Source: DASUDX01 sp036275365 | GTDB taxonomy: Bacteria; Pseudomonadota; Gammaproteobacteria; Nevskiales; Nevskiaceae | NCBI GenBank assembly: GCA_036275365.1 | Contig: DASUDX010000070.1 | Span: forward strand, 1 to 23,565 | Reading direction: 5' to 3' | Length of the DNA: 23,565 nt | Translations under genes and position numbers: made by a program | In this document: in pieces, positions 14,120 to 21,053 of the stretch | Layout: every line of letters starts with the position of its first letter | Numbering within the stretch: position 1 is the stretch's first letter | The notes under the pieces: generated by a model | The model's input: the letters and a program-made list of their open reading frames with translations, nothing else | The model's database searches: none | Told to the model about the DNA's origin: nothing

Positions 14120-15007
14120 TCAGCCGCGCGGGTTGAACGGCGCGAAGTGCCGCGCCATGTTCTCGTAGAACGCCCGCCCGGCCTCGTCGCTGGCGGGCGG
14201 CGTGTGAATCTGCAGCGTCACCAGCTGATCACCCGGCGTGGCGCCGGGCAGGCCGCGGCCCTTGAGGCGCAGCTTGCGGCCGCTGCGGGTGCCGGCCGGC
14301 AGATTCAGCTCGACCTCGCCGCCCAGGGTCGGGATGGCGATCTTCGACCCCAGCGCCGCCTCCCAGGGCGCTACCTCGACGGTGACATGAATATCCCGTC
14401 CCTCGACGCGGAAGCGCTCGTGCGGGCTGAACTCGATCTCCAGCAGCAGATCGCCGCCGCCATTGCCCTGGCCGGACAGGCGGATGGTCTGGCCCGCGGT
14501 CACCCCCTTGGGGATCTTCACATCCAGACGCCGGCCGCCGCTGAGGGTGAGGGTCTTGGTGCGACCCTCGTAGGCGTCCTCGAGGGAGATCGGCAGGCGC
14601 GCGCGGCTGGCCTGCGGACCGCCGAAGTCGGTGTCCTCGCCGAAGCCCCCCCCGCCCATGCCGCCCATGCCGCCGAAGAGGGTGGAGAAGAAATCCGAGA
14701 AGCCCCCGCCGGCGGCGCCGGCACCGGGCCCGCCGCGACGGAAGCCGCTGCTGTCCCAGCCCGGCGGCGGGGTGAAGCGGCTGCCGTTCTTCCAGTTGGC
14801 GCCGAGGGCGTCGTAGGCACGGCGCTTCTCCGGATCGGAGAGCACCTCGTTGGCCTCGTTGATGTCCTTGAAGCGCGACTCCGCCTCGCGCGACGGGTTG
14901 CGGTCCGGATGGAACTCGCGCGCGAGCTTGCGATAGGCCTTCTTGATCTCCTCGGCGGTGGCGCCCCGCGCCACGCCGAGCGTGCGGTAGTAGTCCTTGT
15001 AATCCAT
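14120..15007 (-). CDS. cbpA: DnaJ-family co-chaperone, CbpA type
   Basis: A 295-residue type II J-protein. The J domain (1-70) reads DYYRTLGVARGATAEEIKKA with the HPD motif at 33-35, needed to stimulate the DnaK ATPase. A Gly/Phe-rich linker (about 80-130) contains GGMGGMGGGGFG. There is no CxxCxGxG zinc finger, which separates it from DnaJ proper. Two C-terminal substrate-binding beta domains follow (LPISLEDAYEGRTKTL, KIPKGVTAGQTIRL, GDLLLEIEFSPHERFRVEG, AALGSKIAIPTLGGEVEL, RLKGRGLPG). It is predicted cytosolic. E. coli CbpA also binds curved DNA; that cannot be judged here. No cbpM-like modulator gene is adjacent. The linker contains a C8 run (plus strand 14646-14653). The gene lies downstream of hsp20 on the same strand, separated by a strong hairpin. 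Confidence 0.9.
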   Translation of the reverse strand: MDYKDYYRTLGVARGATAEEIKKAYRKLAREFHPDRNPSREAESRFKDINEANEVLSDPEKRRAYDALGANWKNGSRFTPPPGWDSSGFRRGGPGAGAAGGGFSDFFSTLFGGMGGMGGGGFGEDTDFGGPQASRARLPISLEDAYEGRTKTLTLSGGRRLDVKIPKGVTAGQTIRLSGQGNGGGDLLLEIEFSPHERFRVEGRDIHVTVEVAPWEAALGSKIAIPTLGGEVELNLPAGTRSGRKLRLKGRGLPGATPGDQLVTLQIHTPPASDEAGRAFYENMARHFAPFNPRG

Positions 15008-15031
15008 CGATCGCGACCCTCAGGGCTGCGC

Positions 15032-15037
15032 ACCATA
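15032..15037 (-). promoter_or_regulatory. Candidate -10 element (TATGGT) for the dnaJ-like gene
   Basis: Minus-strand TATGGT, 24 nt before the ATG at 15007, implies a leader of about 17 nt with only a weak AGGG. The identical hexamer lies before the gene at 20634. No sigma-32 -35 is visible here, unlike at hsp20. Confidence 0.35.
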
Positions 15038-15110
15038 CACCGCGTCTGCCTCGCCGGCGGATGCCGGAGGCGGGGGACGCGGACCGGCGGTGCCAGAGCA
15101 GGCCCTCAAC

Positions 15111-15140
15111 GACAACGGGGCGCTCGCGCGCCCCGTTGTC
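15111..15140 (-). terminator. Strong hairpin downstream of hsp20
   Basis: A perfect 13-bp inverted repeat GACAACGGGGCGC / GCGCCCCGTTGTC with a 4-nt loop, 43 nt after the hsp20 stop codon. It is the strongest hairpin I noticed in the window. The minus-strand sequence after it is GTTGAG, not a real T-tract. It probably ends hsp20 transcription and separates it from the dnaJ-like gene. Confidence 0.6.
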
Positions 15141-15183
15141 ACTCCCGCCGGGGCCAGGCGAACCCTCGCCCGGCAGCGCCGGC

Positions 15184-15627
15184 TCAGTGGCTGACGCTGA
15201 TCCGCCGCGGCTGCACCGCCGGCCGCTTGGGAATCGTCACCTCGAGCACGCCGTTGCGGCCGCTGGCGCTGACCGCCTCGCCGTCCACGCTGTCCGGCAG
15301 GGCGAAGCGGCGGTGGAAGCGACCGGCCGGCCGCTCGACCCGACGGCGCTCGGCGCCCTGGACCTCGACGGTCTGCTCGCGGTTGCCGGAGAGGGTGAGC
15401 ACGCCCTTTTCCAGCGTGACCTCGATGCTGGCCGGATCCACGCCCGGGATGTCGGCGGTGAGCAGGAAGCGGTCGCCGTACTCGACGATGTCCACCGCCG
15501 GCGCCCAGTCGGCGGTCGCGCCACTGGAGGCATCGTTGGCGCCGACGCGGTCGAAGAAGCGGGTCATCTCGTTCATCAGTTCCTGGTGCAGGGCCCAGGG
15601 CTGGGTGCTGTAGCGGGTCAGGGTCAT
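15184..15627 (-). CDS. Small heat-shock protein, Hsp20 family
   Basis: A 147-residue ATP-independent holdase chaperone of the cytosol. The N-terminal region (1-40) MTLTRYSTQPWALHQELMNE is typical of class A bacterial sHSPs. The alpha-crystallin domain (about 41-135) includes WAPAVDIVEYGDRFLLTADIPGV, LTLSGNRE, GRFHRRFALPDSVD and the hallmark A-x-x-x-N-GVL motif as ASGRNGVLEVTIPK. The tail has an RRISVSH segment resembling the I-x-I/V oligomerisation motif. The start at 15627 is preceded by AGGAGA. Upstream is a sigma-32-like promoter (15675-15701) and downstream a strong hairpin, so it appears to be a separate heat-inducible unit. Confidence 0.93.
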   Translation of the reverse strand: MTLTRYSTQPWALHQELMNEMTRFFDRVGANDASSGATADWAPAVDIVEYGDRFLLTADIPGVDPASIEVTLEKGVLTLSGNREQTVEVQGAERRRVERPAGRFHRRFALPDSVDGEAVSASGRNGVLEVTIPKRPAVQPRRISVSH

Positions 15628-15674
15628 GGAAGGTCTCCTGTGGCTGTGGGTCTGGCGACCCGGATGCCGCCAAA

Positions 15675-15701
15675 ACTGTGGGAGCCAGGGACGCTTTCAA
15701 G
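15675..15701 (-). promoter_or_regulatory. Sigma-32 (RpoH)-type promoter of hsp20
   Basis: Minus strand: -35 CTTGAAA (15701-15695), a 12-nt spacer, then -10 CCCACAGT (15682-15675). The RpoH consensus is CTTGAAA, about 13 nt, CCCCATnT. The -35 is perfect and the -10 is good. The implied start leaves a leader of about 40 nt carrying AGGAGA. It sits back to back with the DAHP synthase promoter. Confidence 0.65.
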
Positions 15702-15712
15702 ACCCCGCCGCC

Positions 15713-15718
15713 TATACT
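15713..15718 (+). promoter_or_regulatory. Candidate -10 element (TATACT) for the DAHP synthase gene
   Basis: TATACT is a strong sigma-70 -10 match, 23 nt before the ATG at 15742. The implied leader is only about 17 nt and contains no Shine-Dalgarno sequence. No clear -35 is seen. Confidence 0.4.
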
Positions 15719-15741
15719 GCCGGCCCTTCGCGAGCCCACCG

Positions 15742-17076
15742 ATGACTGACTGGACGCCCGAGACCTGGCAGACCCGCCCCGCCGTGCAGCAGCCGCTGTA
15801 TCCGGATCCGGGGGCGCTCGCCGCCGCCTGCACCGCGCTGCGCGAGCTGCCGCCGCTGGTCACCTCCTGGGAGGTGGATGCGCTGCGCGGCCAGCTCGCC
15901 GAGGCACAGCGCGGCGAGCGCTTCGTGCTGCAGGGGGGGGACTGCGCCGAGAGCTTCGCCGACTGCCGCGCCGGGCTGATCACCAACCGGCTCAAGGTGC
16001 TGCTGCAGATGTCGCTGGTGCTGGTGCACGGCCTGCAGAAGCCGGTCACCCGCATCGGCCGCTTCGCCGGCCAGTACGCCAAGCCGCGCTCGGCGGACAG
16101 CGAGACCCGCGACGGCCTGACCCTGCCGGCCTATCGCGGTGATCTGGTCAACGCCCCGGAGTTCAGCGCCGCCGCCCGCACGCCGGATCCGCAGCGGCTG
16201 CTCGAAGGCCACGCCCGTTCGGCGATGACCATGAACTTCGTGCGCGGTCTGATCGATGGCGGCTTCGCCGATCTGCATCATCCGGAGTACTGGGATCTCG
16301 ACTGGGTGACCCGCTCGCCACTGGCCGCCGAGTATCAGAAGCGGGTGGATGCGATCGGCGATTCGCTGCGCTTCATGGAACGCCTCGCCGGCACGCCGCT
16401 GCACGAGTTCAACCGCATCGACTTCTTCACCAGCCACGAGGCCCTGCTGCTCGCCGCCGAGGCAGCGCAGACGCGCCGCGTGCCGCGCAAGCCGGGCTGG
16501 TACAACCTCTCCACCCACTTCCCCTGGATCGGCCTGCGCACCGCCCAGCTCGACGGCGCCCATGTCGAGTACGCGCGCGGCATCCGCAACCCGATCGGCA
16601 TCAAGATCGGCGCGGCCATGGACGCTGCCTGGCTGCAGGGCCTGTGCCGCACCCTGAATCCGGACAACGAGCCCGGCCGGCTCACGCTGATCCACCGTCT
16701 CGGGGCGGCGGCGATCGGCGAGCAGCTGCCGCGGCTGATCCGCGCGGTGCAGGACGGCGGCCATGCGGTGCTGTGGATCTGCGATCCCATGCACGGCAAC
16801 ACCCGCACCCTGGCCAGCGGCGTCAAGACCCGCCGCTTTGCCGATATCGCCAGCGAGGTGGAGCAGGCCTTCGCCGTGCATCGCGCCTGTGGCTCGCGGC
16901 TGGGCGGGGTGCATCTGGAGCTCACCGGGGAGGATGTCACCGAGTGCCTGGGCGGGGCCCGCGATCTCTCCGAAACCGATCTGGCCCGCGACTACCGCTC
17001 CCAGGTCGACCCCCGCCTGAACTACGAACAGGCGCTGGAGCTGGCGCTGAAGATCGCTGCCGCCGGGGCCGGGTAG
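15742..17076 (+). CDS. Class II 3-deoxy-7-phosphoheptulonate (DAHP) synthase
   Basis: A 444-residue cytosolic enzyme that condenses phosphoenolpyruvate and erythrose 4-phosphate, the first step of the shikimate pathway. It is the plant/mycobacterial-type class II enzyme, not AroF/G/H. The predicted metal ligands are C68 in LQGGDCAESF, H351 in DPMHGNT, E393 in HLELTGEDVTEC and D423 in SQVDPRLN. Other signatures are MTMNFVRGL, DFFTSHEALLL, STHFPWIG and NPIGIKIG. All are intact. ATG 15742 gives MTDWTPETWQ, the usual class II N-terminus; the frame is open far upstream but without family similarity. A G8 run (15933-15940) encodes the Gly-Gly before catalytic C68. It is a single gene, and no other aromatic genes are nearby. 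Confidence 0.95.
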   Translation: MTDWTPETWQTRPAVQQPLYPDPGALAAACTALRELPPLVTSWEVDALRGQLAEAQRGERFVLQGGDCAESFADCRAGLITNRLKVLLQMSLVLVHGLQKPVTRIGRFAGQYAKPRSADSETRDGLTLPAYRGDLVNAPEFSAAARTPDPQRLLEGHARSAMTMNFVRGLIDGGFADLHHPEYWDLDWVTRSPLAAEYQKRVDAIGDSLRFMERLAGTPLHEFNRIDFFTSHEALLLAAEAAQTRRVPRKPGWYNLSTHFPWIGLRTAQLDGAHVEYARGIRNPIGIKIGAAMDAAWLQGLCRTLNPDNEPGRLTLIHRLGAAAIGEQLPRLIRAVQDGGHAVLWICDPMHGNTRTLASGVKTRRFADIASEVEQAFAVHRACGSRLGGVHLELTGEDVTECLGGARDLSETDLARDYRSQVDPRLNYEQALELALKIAAAGAG

Positions 17077-17097
17077 GCGCACCGTGCCGGCGCGGCC

Positions 17098-17508
17098 TCA
17101 GCGCGGGTCGGCCGTCCGTTCCGCGCGGTAGCCCGCGACCTCGGCGATGAGAAACACGCCCACTCCCAGACCGCTGGCCACCACCGCCAGCTGGCCGAGT
17201 CTGGTCAGCGGCAGCCCGGCGAGCAACAGGGCGATGCAGGCCAGGCACCAGAGCACTTCCACCGCCAGGATGGCGCGCACATGCTGGCGCCGCTGCGGCC
17301 AGGCGCTAGCCGTCCAGGCGGAATAAATCCCCATCACCAGCACGAAGGCGGCGACGCCCCACAGGACCTGGACGGTGGCGGCGATCAGCGGCGCCGGTCC
17401 GGTCACCAGCCACGGCGCCGCCGTCGGTGCCAGCCCGCCGACCAGCAGCGCGTAGACCAGGCACACGCCGGCATCGGCGAGCAGGGTCAGGCGTAGGGGC
17501 GGAACCAT
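17098..17508 (-). CDS. Small four-helix inner-membrane protein, unknown function
   Basis: A 136-residue protein with four predicted membrane helices: about 7-27 (LLADAGVCLVYALLVGGLA), 40-62 (LIAATVQVLWGVAAFVLVMGIY), 78-98 (ILAVEVLWCLACIALLLAGL) and 105-125 (LAVVASGLGVGVFLIAEVAGY). A short basic cytoplasmic loop (WPQRRQH) lies between helices 2 and 3. No family is recognised with confidence; the layout is like that of generic SPW-repeat or integral-membrane hypotheticals. AAAGGAG precedes the ATG. It is the last gene of the leftward cluster, 31 bp after the AI-2E-family gene, and ends 21 bp from the convergent DAHP synthase stop. Confidence 0.7.
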   Translation of the reverse strand: MVPPLRLTLLADAGVCLVYALLVGGLAPTAAPWLVTGPAPLIAATVQVLWGVAAFVLVMGIYSAWTASAWPQRRQHVRAILAVEVLWCLACIALLLAGLPLTRLGQLAVVASGLGVGVFLIAEVAGYRAERTADPR

Positions 17509-17539
17509 GGGGCGCTCCTTTGGGGGTGGGGGCGAGCGG

Positions 17540-18559
17540 CTAGATCAGGCCCCGCTCGCTGAGCTCGTCCTTGAGATAGGCGTAGTAGACCGGCGCCGCC
17601 ACCAGGCCGGCAATGCCGAAGGCGGCTTCCATCGCCAGCATCGCCACCAGCAGCTCCCAGGCGCGCGCGCGGATGCGGCCGCCGATGATGCGGGCGTTGA
17701 GGAAGTACTCCAGCTTGTGGATCACCACCAGATAGGCCAGCGAGCCGATCGCCACCCACAGCGAGACCGACAGGCTGACGATGGTGATCACCGTGTTGGA
17801 GATCAGATTGCCCAGCACCGGCAGCAGGCCGCAGAGGAAGGTGATGGCGATCAGGGTCTTGGTCAGCGGCAGGTCCACCCCCAGCAGCGGCAGCACCAGG
17901 GCGAGGTAGAGGCCGGTGAGGGTGGCGTTGACCGCGGCGATCCAGACCTGGGCGAACACTACATTGCGGAACGAGCGCGCCAGCCGCTCGGCGCGGCCGG
18001 CCAGCGAGGCGGCGAGCGGCCGCAGCTTCTGGTTGGGGCGGGCCTCGCGCAGCGAGACCATCGCGCCCACCACCATGCCGATCAGGATGTGGGCCAGCGC
18101 CCGCCCGAGCTCGGCACCGGCGCCCTGCAGGGCCTCGCTGTGCTCGCGCAGCCAGGCCACCACCGCCAGGCGCAGATCCTCGGCGGTATCCGGCAGGTAG
18201 GCGACCAGCCAGGCCGGCAGGCGGCTGCGGGAGGTTTCGATGATCTCGGCCAGCCGGTTGATCAGGGCGGTGAGGCTGCCGGCATCGCTGCGGAAGAAGG
18301 CGATGGCGCCGACGATCAGCGCGCTGAGGCTGGCCACGATCAGGATCGACAGCAGGGCGACGGTGATCAGCTTGGCGCTCTCGCCATCGATGGGCCGGGC
18401 GCGCAGCCGGGGCGCAATCAGGTGCACCAGCTCGTAGACCAGCAGGCCGGCCAGCAGCGCCGGCAGCAGGCCGAGCTGGAGCACCAGGATCAGCCCCAGG
18501 GCGCAGAGCAGCCAGGCAGCGAGATCGGTGCGGGCAAGCGGCGGGTGGGGCAGGGTCAT
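17540..18559 (-). CDS. AI-2E family transporter (PerM/TqsA-like membrane protein)
   Basis: A 339-residue inner-membrane protein with about seven to eight helices in the family's layout: two N-terminal helices (LAAWLLCALGLILVLQLGLL, LLAGLLVYELVHLI), a third near residue 65, and a large soluble loop (about 92-155, LINRLAEIIETSRSRLP). Then come a helix with IGMVVGAMVSLREARP and a C-terminal bundle with FLCGLLPVLGNLISNTVI, the proline/glycine re-entrant-like motif of AI-2E exporters. RIIGGRIRARAWELL and AAPVYYAYLKDEL complete the signature. Despite the name, many members are not shown to move autoinducer-2; the substrate is unknown. It follows the ZIP-like gene by 18 bp, implying one transcript. 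Confidence 0.87.
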   Translation of the reverse strand: MTLPHPPLARTDLAAWLLCALGLILVLQLGLLPALLAGLLVYELVHLIAPRLRARPIDGESAKLITVALLSILIVASLSALIVGAIAFFRSDAGSLTALINRLAEIIETSRSRLPAWLVAYLPDTAEDLRLAVVAWLREHSEALQGAGAELGRALAHILIGMVVGAMVSLREARPNQKLRPLAASLAGRAERLARSFRNVVFAQVWIAAVNATLTGLYLALVLPLLGVDLPLTKTLIAITFLCGLLPVLGNLISNTVITIVSLSVSLWVAIGSLAYLVVIHKLEYFLNARIIGGRIRARAWELLVAMLAMEAAFGIAGLVAAPVYYAYLKDELSERGLI

Positions 18560-18577
18560 CGGCGGGCCTCGGACCGC

Positions 18578-19228
18578 TCAGTGGTGATGGGGTTCCGCGG
18601 GGTCCGTCTCATCATGGTGCAGATGCGGACGGCCGAACACCACATGCAGCAGCGAGCCGCTGACCAGGGCGAGCACCCAGGCCCAGGCGGTGCCGCCCAG
18701 CCACTCGGCCAGCGGCGCGCCGGCCAGAAACCCGGCCAGCGTGGCCAGCCCCATGCTCAGCAGCACGGTGGCGCTGGCCAGCGCGCCGATCAGTGGCAGC
18801 AGCAGCAGCCACACGGTCAGGCTCACCGGCACGCTGTGCAGCACCACCGCCAGCGGCAGGCCGAGCGGATCATTGCCCGGGGTGGGCGCCAGGGCCGCGC
18901 CATCGGCGAGGCTGTGCAGCAGCAGGCCGATCACGGCGATCGCGAGGGTGGCCAGATGGGTGGTCCGGCGCAGCTGCCGCAGGCCGCGCTCCAGCAGGCT
19001 TGGCCCGAAGGCGCCGAGGGCGACGAAGGCGAGGCTGGTCCAGCCGCCCAGTCGCACGCTGTGCGGAATCGCATCGAGCGTGAGCAGCGCGACGATCGCC
19101 GCCACCATCGCCCGGTCCAGCCAGCGCCGCGCCAGCGGATGCGGCTGGGCCAGCCGGTGCAGCAGCGGGCCGCTGGCCAGCGCCAGGCCGGTGGCCAGCA
19201 GGGAATAGAGATGCGGACTCAGGCTCAT
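18578..19228 (-). CDS. ZIP-family-like metal transporter
   Basis: A 216-residue membrane protein with about seven or eight helices and a His-rich cytosolic or periplasmic tail (RPHLHHDETDPAEPHHH). Two segments match the paired metal-site helices of ZIP carriers: HSLADGAALA (H105-D109, compare HNFxDGLA) and VVLHSVPVSLT (H131-P134, compare HExPHE). The acidic residues usually seen in the second motif are missing (HSVP instead of HEIP), so metal handling may differ from zinc/iron ZIPs or be reduced. It is the first gene of the leftward membrane cluster, 18 bp from the AI-2E gene. The 184-bp upstream gap contains a TGAAACAGTATAACG dyad that could bind Zur. Confidence 0.65.
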   Translation of the reverse strand: MSLSPHLYSLLATGLALASGPLLHRLAQPHPLARRWLDRAMVAAIVALLTLDAIPHSVRLGGWTSLAFVALGAFGPSLLERGLRQLRRTTHLATLAIAVIGLLLHSLADGAALAPTPGNDPLGLPLAVVLHSVPVSLTVWLLLLPLIGALASATVLLSMGLATLAGFLAGAPLAEWLGGTAWAWVLALVSGSLLHVVFGRPHLHHDETDPAEPHHH

Positions 19229-19316
19229 GGACGATCGGGCGGCGGGAACCAGCTCACCGGGGGAACCCCCAGAACGGGCGCGTGAAACACAGCAGATCGA
19301 CCGGCCGGCGGAAAGA

Positions 19317-19331
19317 TGAAACAGTATAACG
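19317..19331. promoter_or_regulatory. AT-rich promoter/operator core in the divergent ZIP-like/wecA-like gap
   Basis: TGAAACAGTATAACG is the only AT-rich patch of the 184-bp gap. On the plus strand it offers TATAAC (19325-19330) and on the minus strand TATACT (19328-19323) as -10 elements. It also partly matches the Zur palindrome TGTTATA-n-TATAACA: the right half is 6 of 7 and the left half 4 of 7. Zinc control of the ZIP-like gene is a possibility, not shown. A short GGGGG-AA-CCCCC palindrome at 19259-19270 is the only other structure seen in the gap. Confidence 0.35.
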
Positions 19332-19412
19332 GTCGAGCGGCGCTCAGAATGTCGCCCGTTGCGGGGCCGGCGCGGTCCCGGTCCGTGCCCTGTTTCGAGT
19401 CAAGCCCCGTCC

Positions 19413-20591
19413 ATGTTTCCCAGCCAGGCCGCCCTGCCGCTTGCCGCGACCGCCGCGCTGTCGCTGCTGCTCACCGCGCTGACCATCCTGGCCTGCCGCC
19501 GCTTCGGCATCGTCGCCGATCGCGCCAACAGCGTGCAGAGCGTGCACCGACACTGGGCGCCGCGGATGGGCGGCCTGCCGGTGTTCCTCAGCCTGCTCGC
19601 CGGCTGCCTGTGGCTGCTGCCGGACAGCGAGCGCGACTTCGCCCTGCTGCTGCTGCTGTGCTCGCTGCCGGCCTTCGTCGCCGGCTTCATCGAGGATTTG
19701 TGGGATCGCGTCGGTCCGCGGGCGCGGCTGATCGCCACCTTCGTCGCCGCCTGGTGCGCCTGGTTCCTGCTCGACGGCGAGCTGCGCAGCGTCGCCCTGC
19801 CGGGCTTCGACTGGCTGCTGCAGAACTGGACCTGGTTCGCCTTCCTGTTCACCGCCTTCGCGGTCGGCGGGGTGGCGCATTCGGTCAACATCATCGACGG
19901 CTTCAACGGCCTCTCCGGCACCTTCTGTGCGATCTGTTTCGCCGCCTATTACCTGGTGGCCGGGCAGGTGGGCGACACCCTGGTGCAGGCCCTGGCCCTG
20001 CTCTATCTCGGCGCGCTGGTCGGCTTTCTGGTGTTCAACTTTCCCTACGGCCGCATCTTCCTCGGCGATGCCGGGGCCTATTTCCTCGGCTTCTCGCTGG
20101 GCGAGCTGAGCGTGCTGCTGGTGGCGCGCAATCCCGAGGTCTCGCCCTGGTTCTGCTTTCTGGTGATGGCCTATCCGATCTGGGACACGCTGTTCTCGTC
20201 GTGGCGCCGCGAGGTGGTGCGCGGTGTGCGCTGGAGCGCCGCCGATGCCCTGCACCTGCACCATCTGATCTACCGCCGGCTGGTGCGCTCGGTGGAGCGC
20301 GAGGTCTGGCGCAGCACCCATAGCGAGGTGCTGGCCAACTCCATCACCTCGGTCTATCTGTGGGGTCTGGCCCTGCTGTCGGCGGTGCCGGCGGTGCTGT
20401 TCTGGAACAACACCCCGCTGCTGCTGGCGCTGTCGGCGCTGTTCTGCCTCACCTATGGCCTGCTCTACCGCCGGCTGGTCACCTTCCGCGCCCCCACCAG
20501 CCTGCTGCTGCCCTCGCGCCGCAAGAGCGCCCATCTGCGCCGCCGTCATCGCGAGCTGCACGGCCCCGGCAGTCACCGCCGCCGGCGCTGA
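19413..20591 (+). CDS. WecA/MraY-family polyprenyl-phosphate phosphoglycosyl transferase
   Basis: A 392-residue inner-membrane enzyme with about ten to eleven helices. It should move a sugar-1-phosphate (GlcNAc/GalNAc-like) from a UDP-sugar to undecaprenyl phosphate, starting O-antigen, capsule or similar glycans. Family motifs: HRHWAPRMGGLPVF, FIEDLWDRVG (E94-D95, where MraY/WecA often has DD), NIIDGFNGLSG (D162, N165), IFLGDAGAYFLG (D219) and the HLHH motif (H281-H284), typical of WecA rather than MraY. The C-terminus is a basic tail (RRKSAHLRRRHREL). ATG 19413 is chosen because MFPSQAALPL leads directly into helix 1; there is no Shine-Dalgarno. No glycan cluster lies beside it, so the product polymer is unknown. 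Confidence 0.88.
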   Translation: MFPSQAALPLAATAALSLLLTALTILACRRFGIVADRANSVQSVHRHWAPRMGGLPVFLSLLAGCLWLLPDSERDFALLLLLCSLPAFVAGFIEDLWDRVGPRARLIATFVAAWCAWFLLDGELRSVALPGFDWLLQNWTWFAFLFTAFAVGGVAHSVNIIDGFNGLSGTFCAICFAAYYLVAGQVGDTLVQALALLYLGALVGFLVFNFPYGRIFLGDAGAYFLGFSLGELSVLLVARNPEVSPWFCFLVMAYPIWDTLFSSWRREVVRGVRWSAADALHLHHLIYRRLVRSVEREVWRSTHSEVLANSITSVYLWGLALLSAVPAVLFWNNTPLLLALSALFCLTYGLLYRRLVTFRAPTSLLLPSRRKSAHLRRRHRELHGPGSHRRRR

Positions 20592-20600
20592 GGGCTGTTG

Positions 20601-20606
20601 TATGGT
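20601..20606 (+). promoter_or_regulatory. Candidate -10 element (TATGGT) for the mla-linked operon
   Basis: TATGGT, 27 nt before the ATG at 20634, lies in the 42-bp gap after the wecA-like gene. It predicts a leader of about 20 nt without a Shine-Dalgarno sequence. The same hexamer precedes the dnaJ-like gene. Confidence 0.35.
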
Positions 20607-20633
20607 GGGGGCTCGATCCCTGCTCCCCGCCTC

Positions 20634-21053
20634 ATGGCCCGTACCCTCAGCCTGTTCGAGTCCGCCACCGCCCGTGGCCGGGTGATCCGGCAGGCGGATC
20701 TGGTGTGCATGGTGGTGGACGGCGGTGGCTCCATCGTGGTGCCGATGCAGGACTTCCTGCAGGCGCAGAAGTGGGCGCAGTCCAAGCCGGCCAGCGGCAA
20801 TGCGGTGACCGACCGCGGCCGCTTCCTCGAGCAGTTCGCCACCGTGGTGGCGCGCCCGGGCTCGTTCTGCCAGACCCGCGGCAATGACAAGCAGCTGGGC
20901 AGTCTCGCCAAGCAGATGCGCCAGGCCGGCTATGACCTCAACGAGTGGAGTCTGCCGCCGGAGCTCAAGAGCAACCCGCCACCGCCGGCGCCCAAGCCGC
21001 GCGCGGCGACACCGGCAGCCGACCCGCCCGAGCCGGGCACGCCGACCCCATGA
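20634..21053 (+). CDS. Unrecognised small protein, first gene of the mla operon
   Basis: A 139-residue protein with no signal peptide or membrane helix. Residues 1-100 look like a compact alpha/beta domain: MARTLSLFESATARGRVIRQ, LVCMVVDGGGSIVVPMQDFLQA, RFLEQFATVVARPGSF, DKQLGSLAKQMRQAGYDLNEW. The last 35 or so residues are a proline-rich, probably disordered tail (NPPPPAPKP, DPPEPGTPTP). I recognise no family. Its stop overlaps the mlaB start as ATGA (21050-21053), so the two are translationally coupled, which suggests a role with the lipid transporter. ATG 20634 is preferred because it lies just after the TATGGT promoter candidate; an in-frame ATG at 20598 would overlap that element. Two cysteines (one in LVCMVV, one in SFCQT) are present. 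Confidence 0.65.
   Translation: MARTLSLFESATARGRVIRQADLVCMVVDGGGSIVVPMQDFLQAQKWAQSKPASGNAVTDRGRFLEQFATVVARPGSFCQTRGNDKQLGSLAKQMRQAGYDLNEWSLPPELKSNPPPPAPKPRAATPAADPPEPGTPTP

Noticed and set aside
15061..15741. N-terminal extension of the DAHP synthase frame
   Set aside because: The frame is open upstream, but that stretch overlaps hsp20 and its promoter and has no similarity to the enzyme. MTDWTPETWQ at 15742 is the family start.
17507..19285. Long plus-strand open frame opposite the membrane-protein cluster
   Set aside because: It is dominated by Gln, His, Arg and Gly, typical of the complement of hydrophobic Leu/Ala/Val codons in membrane genes.
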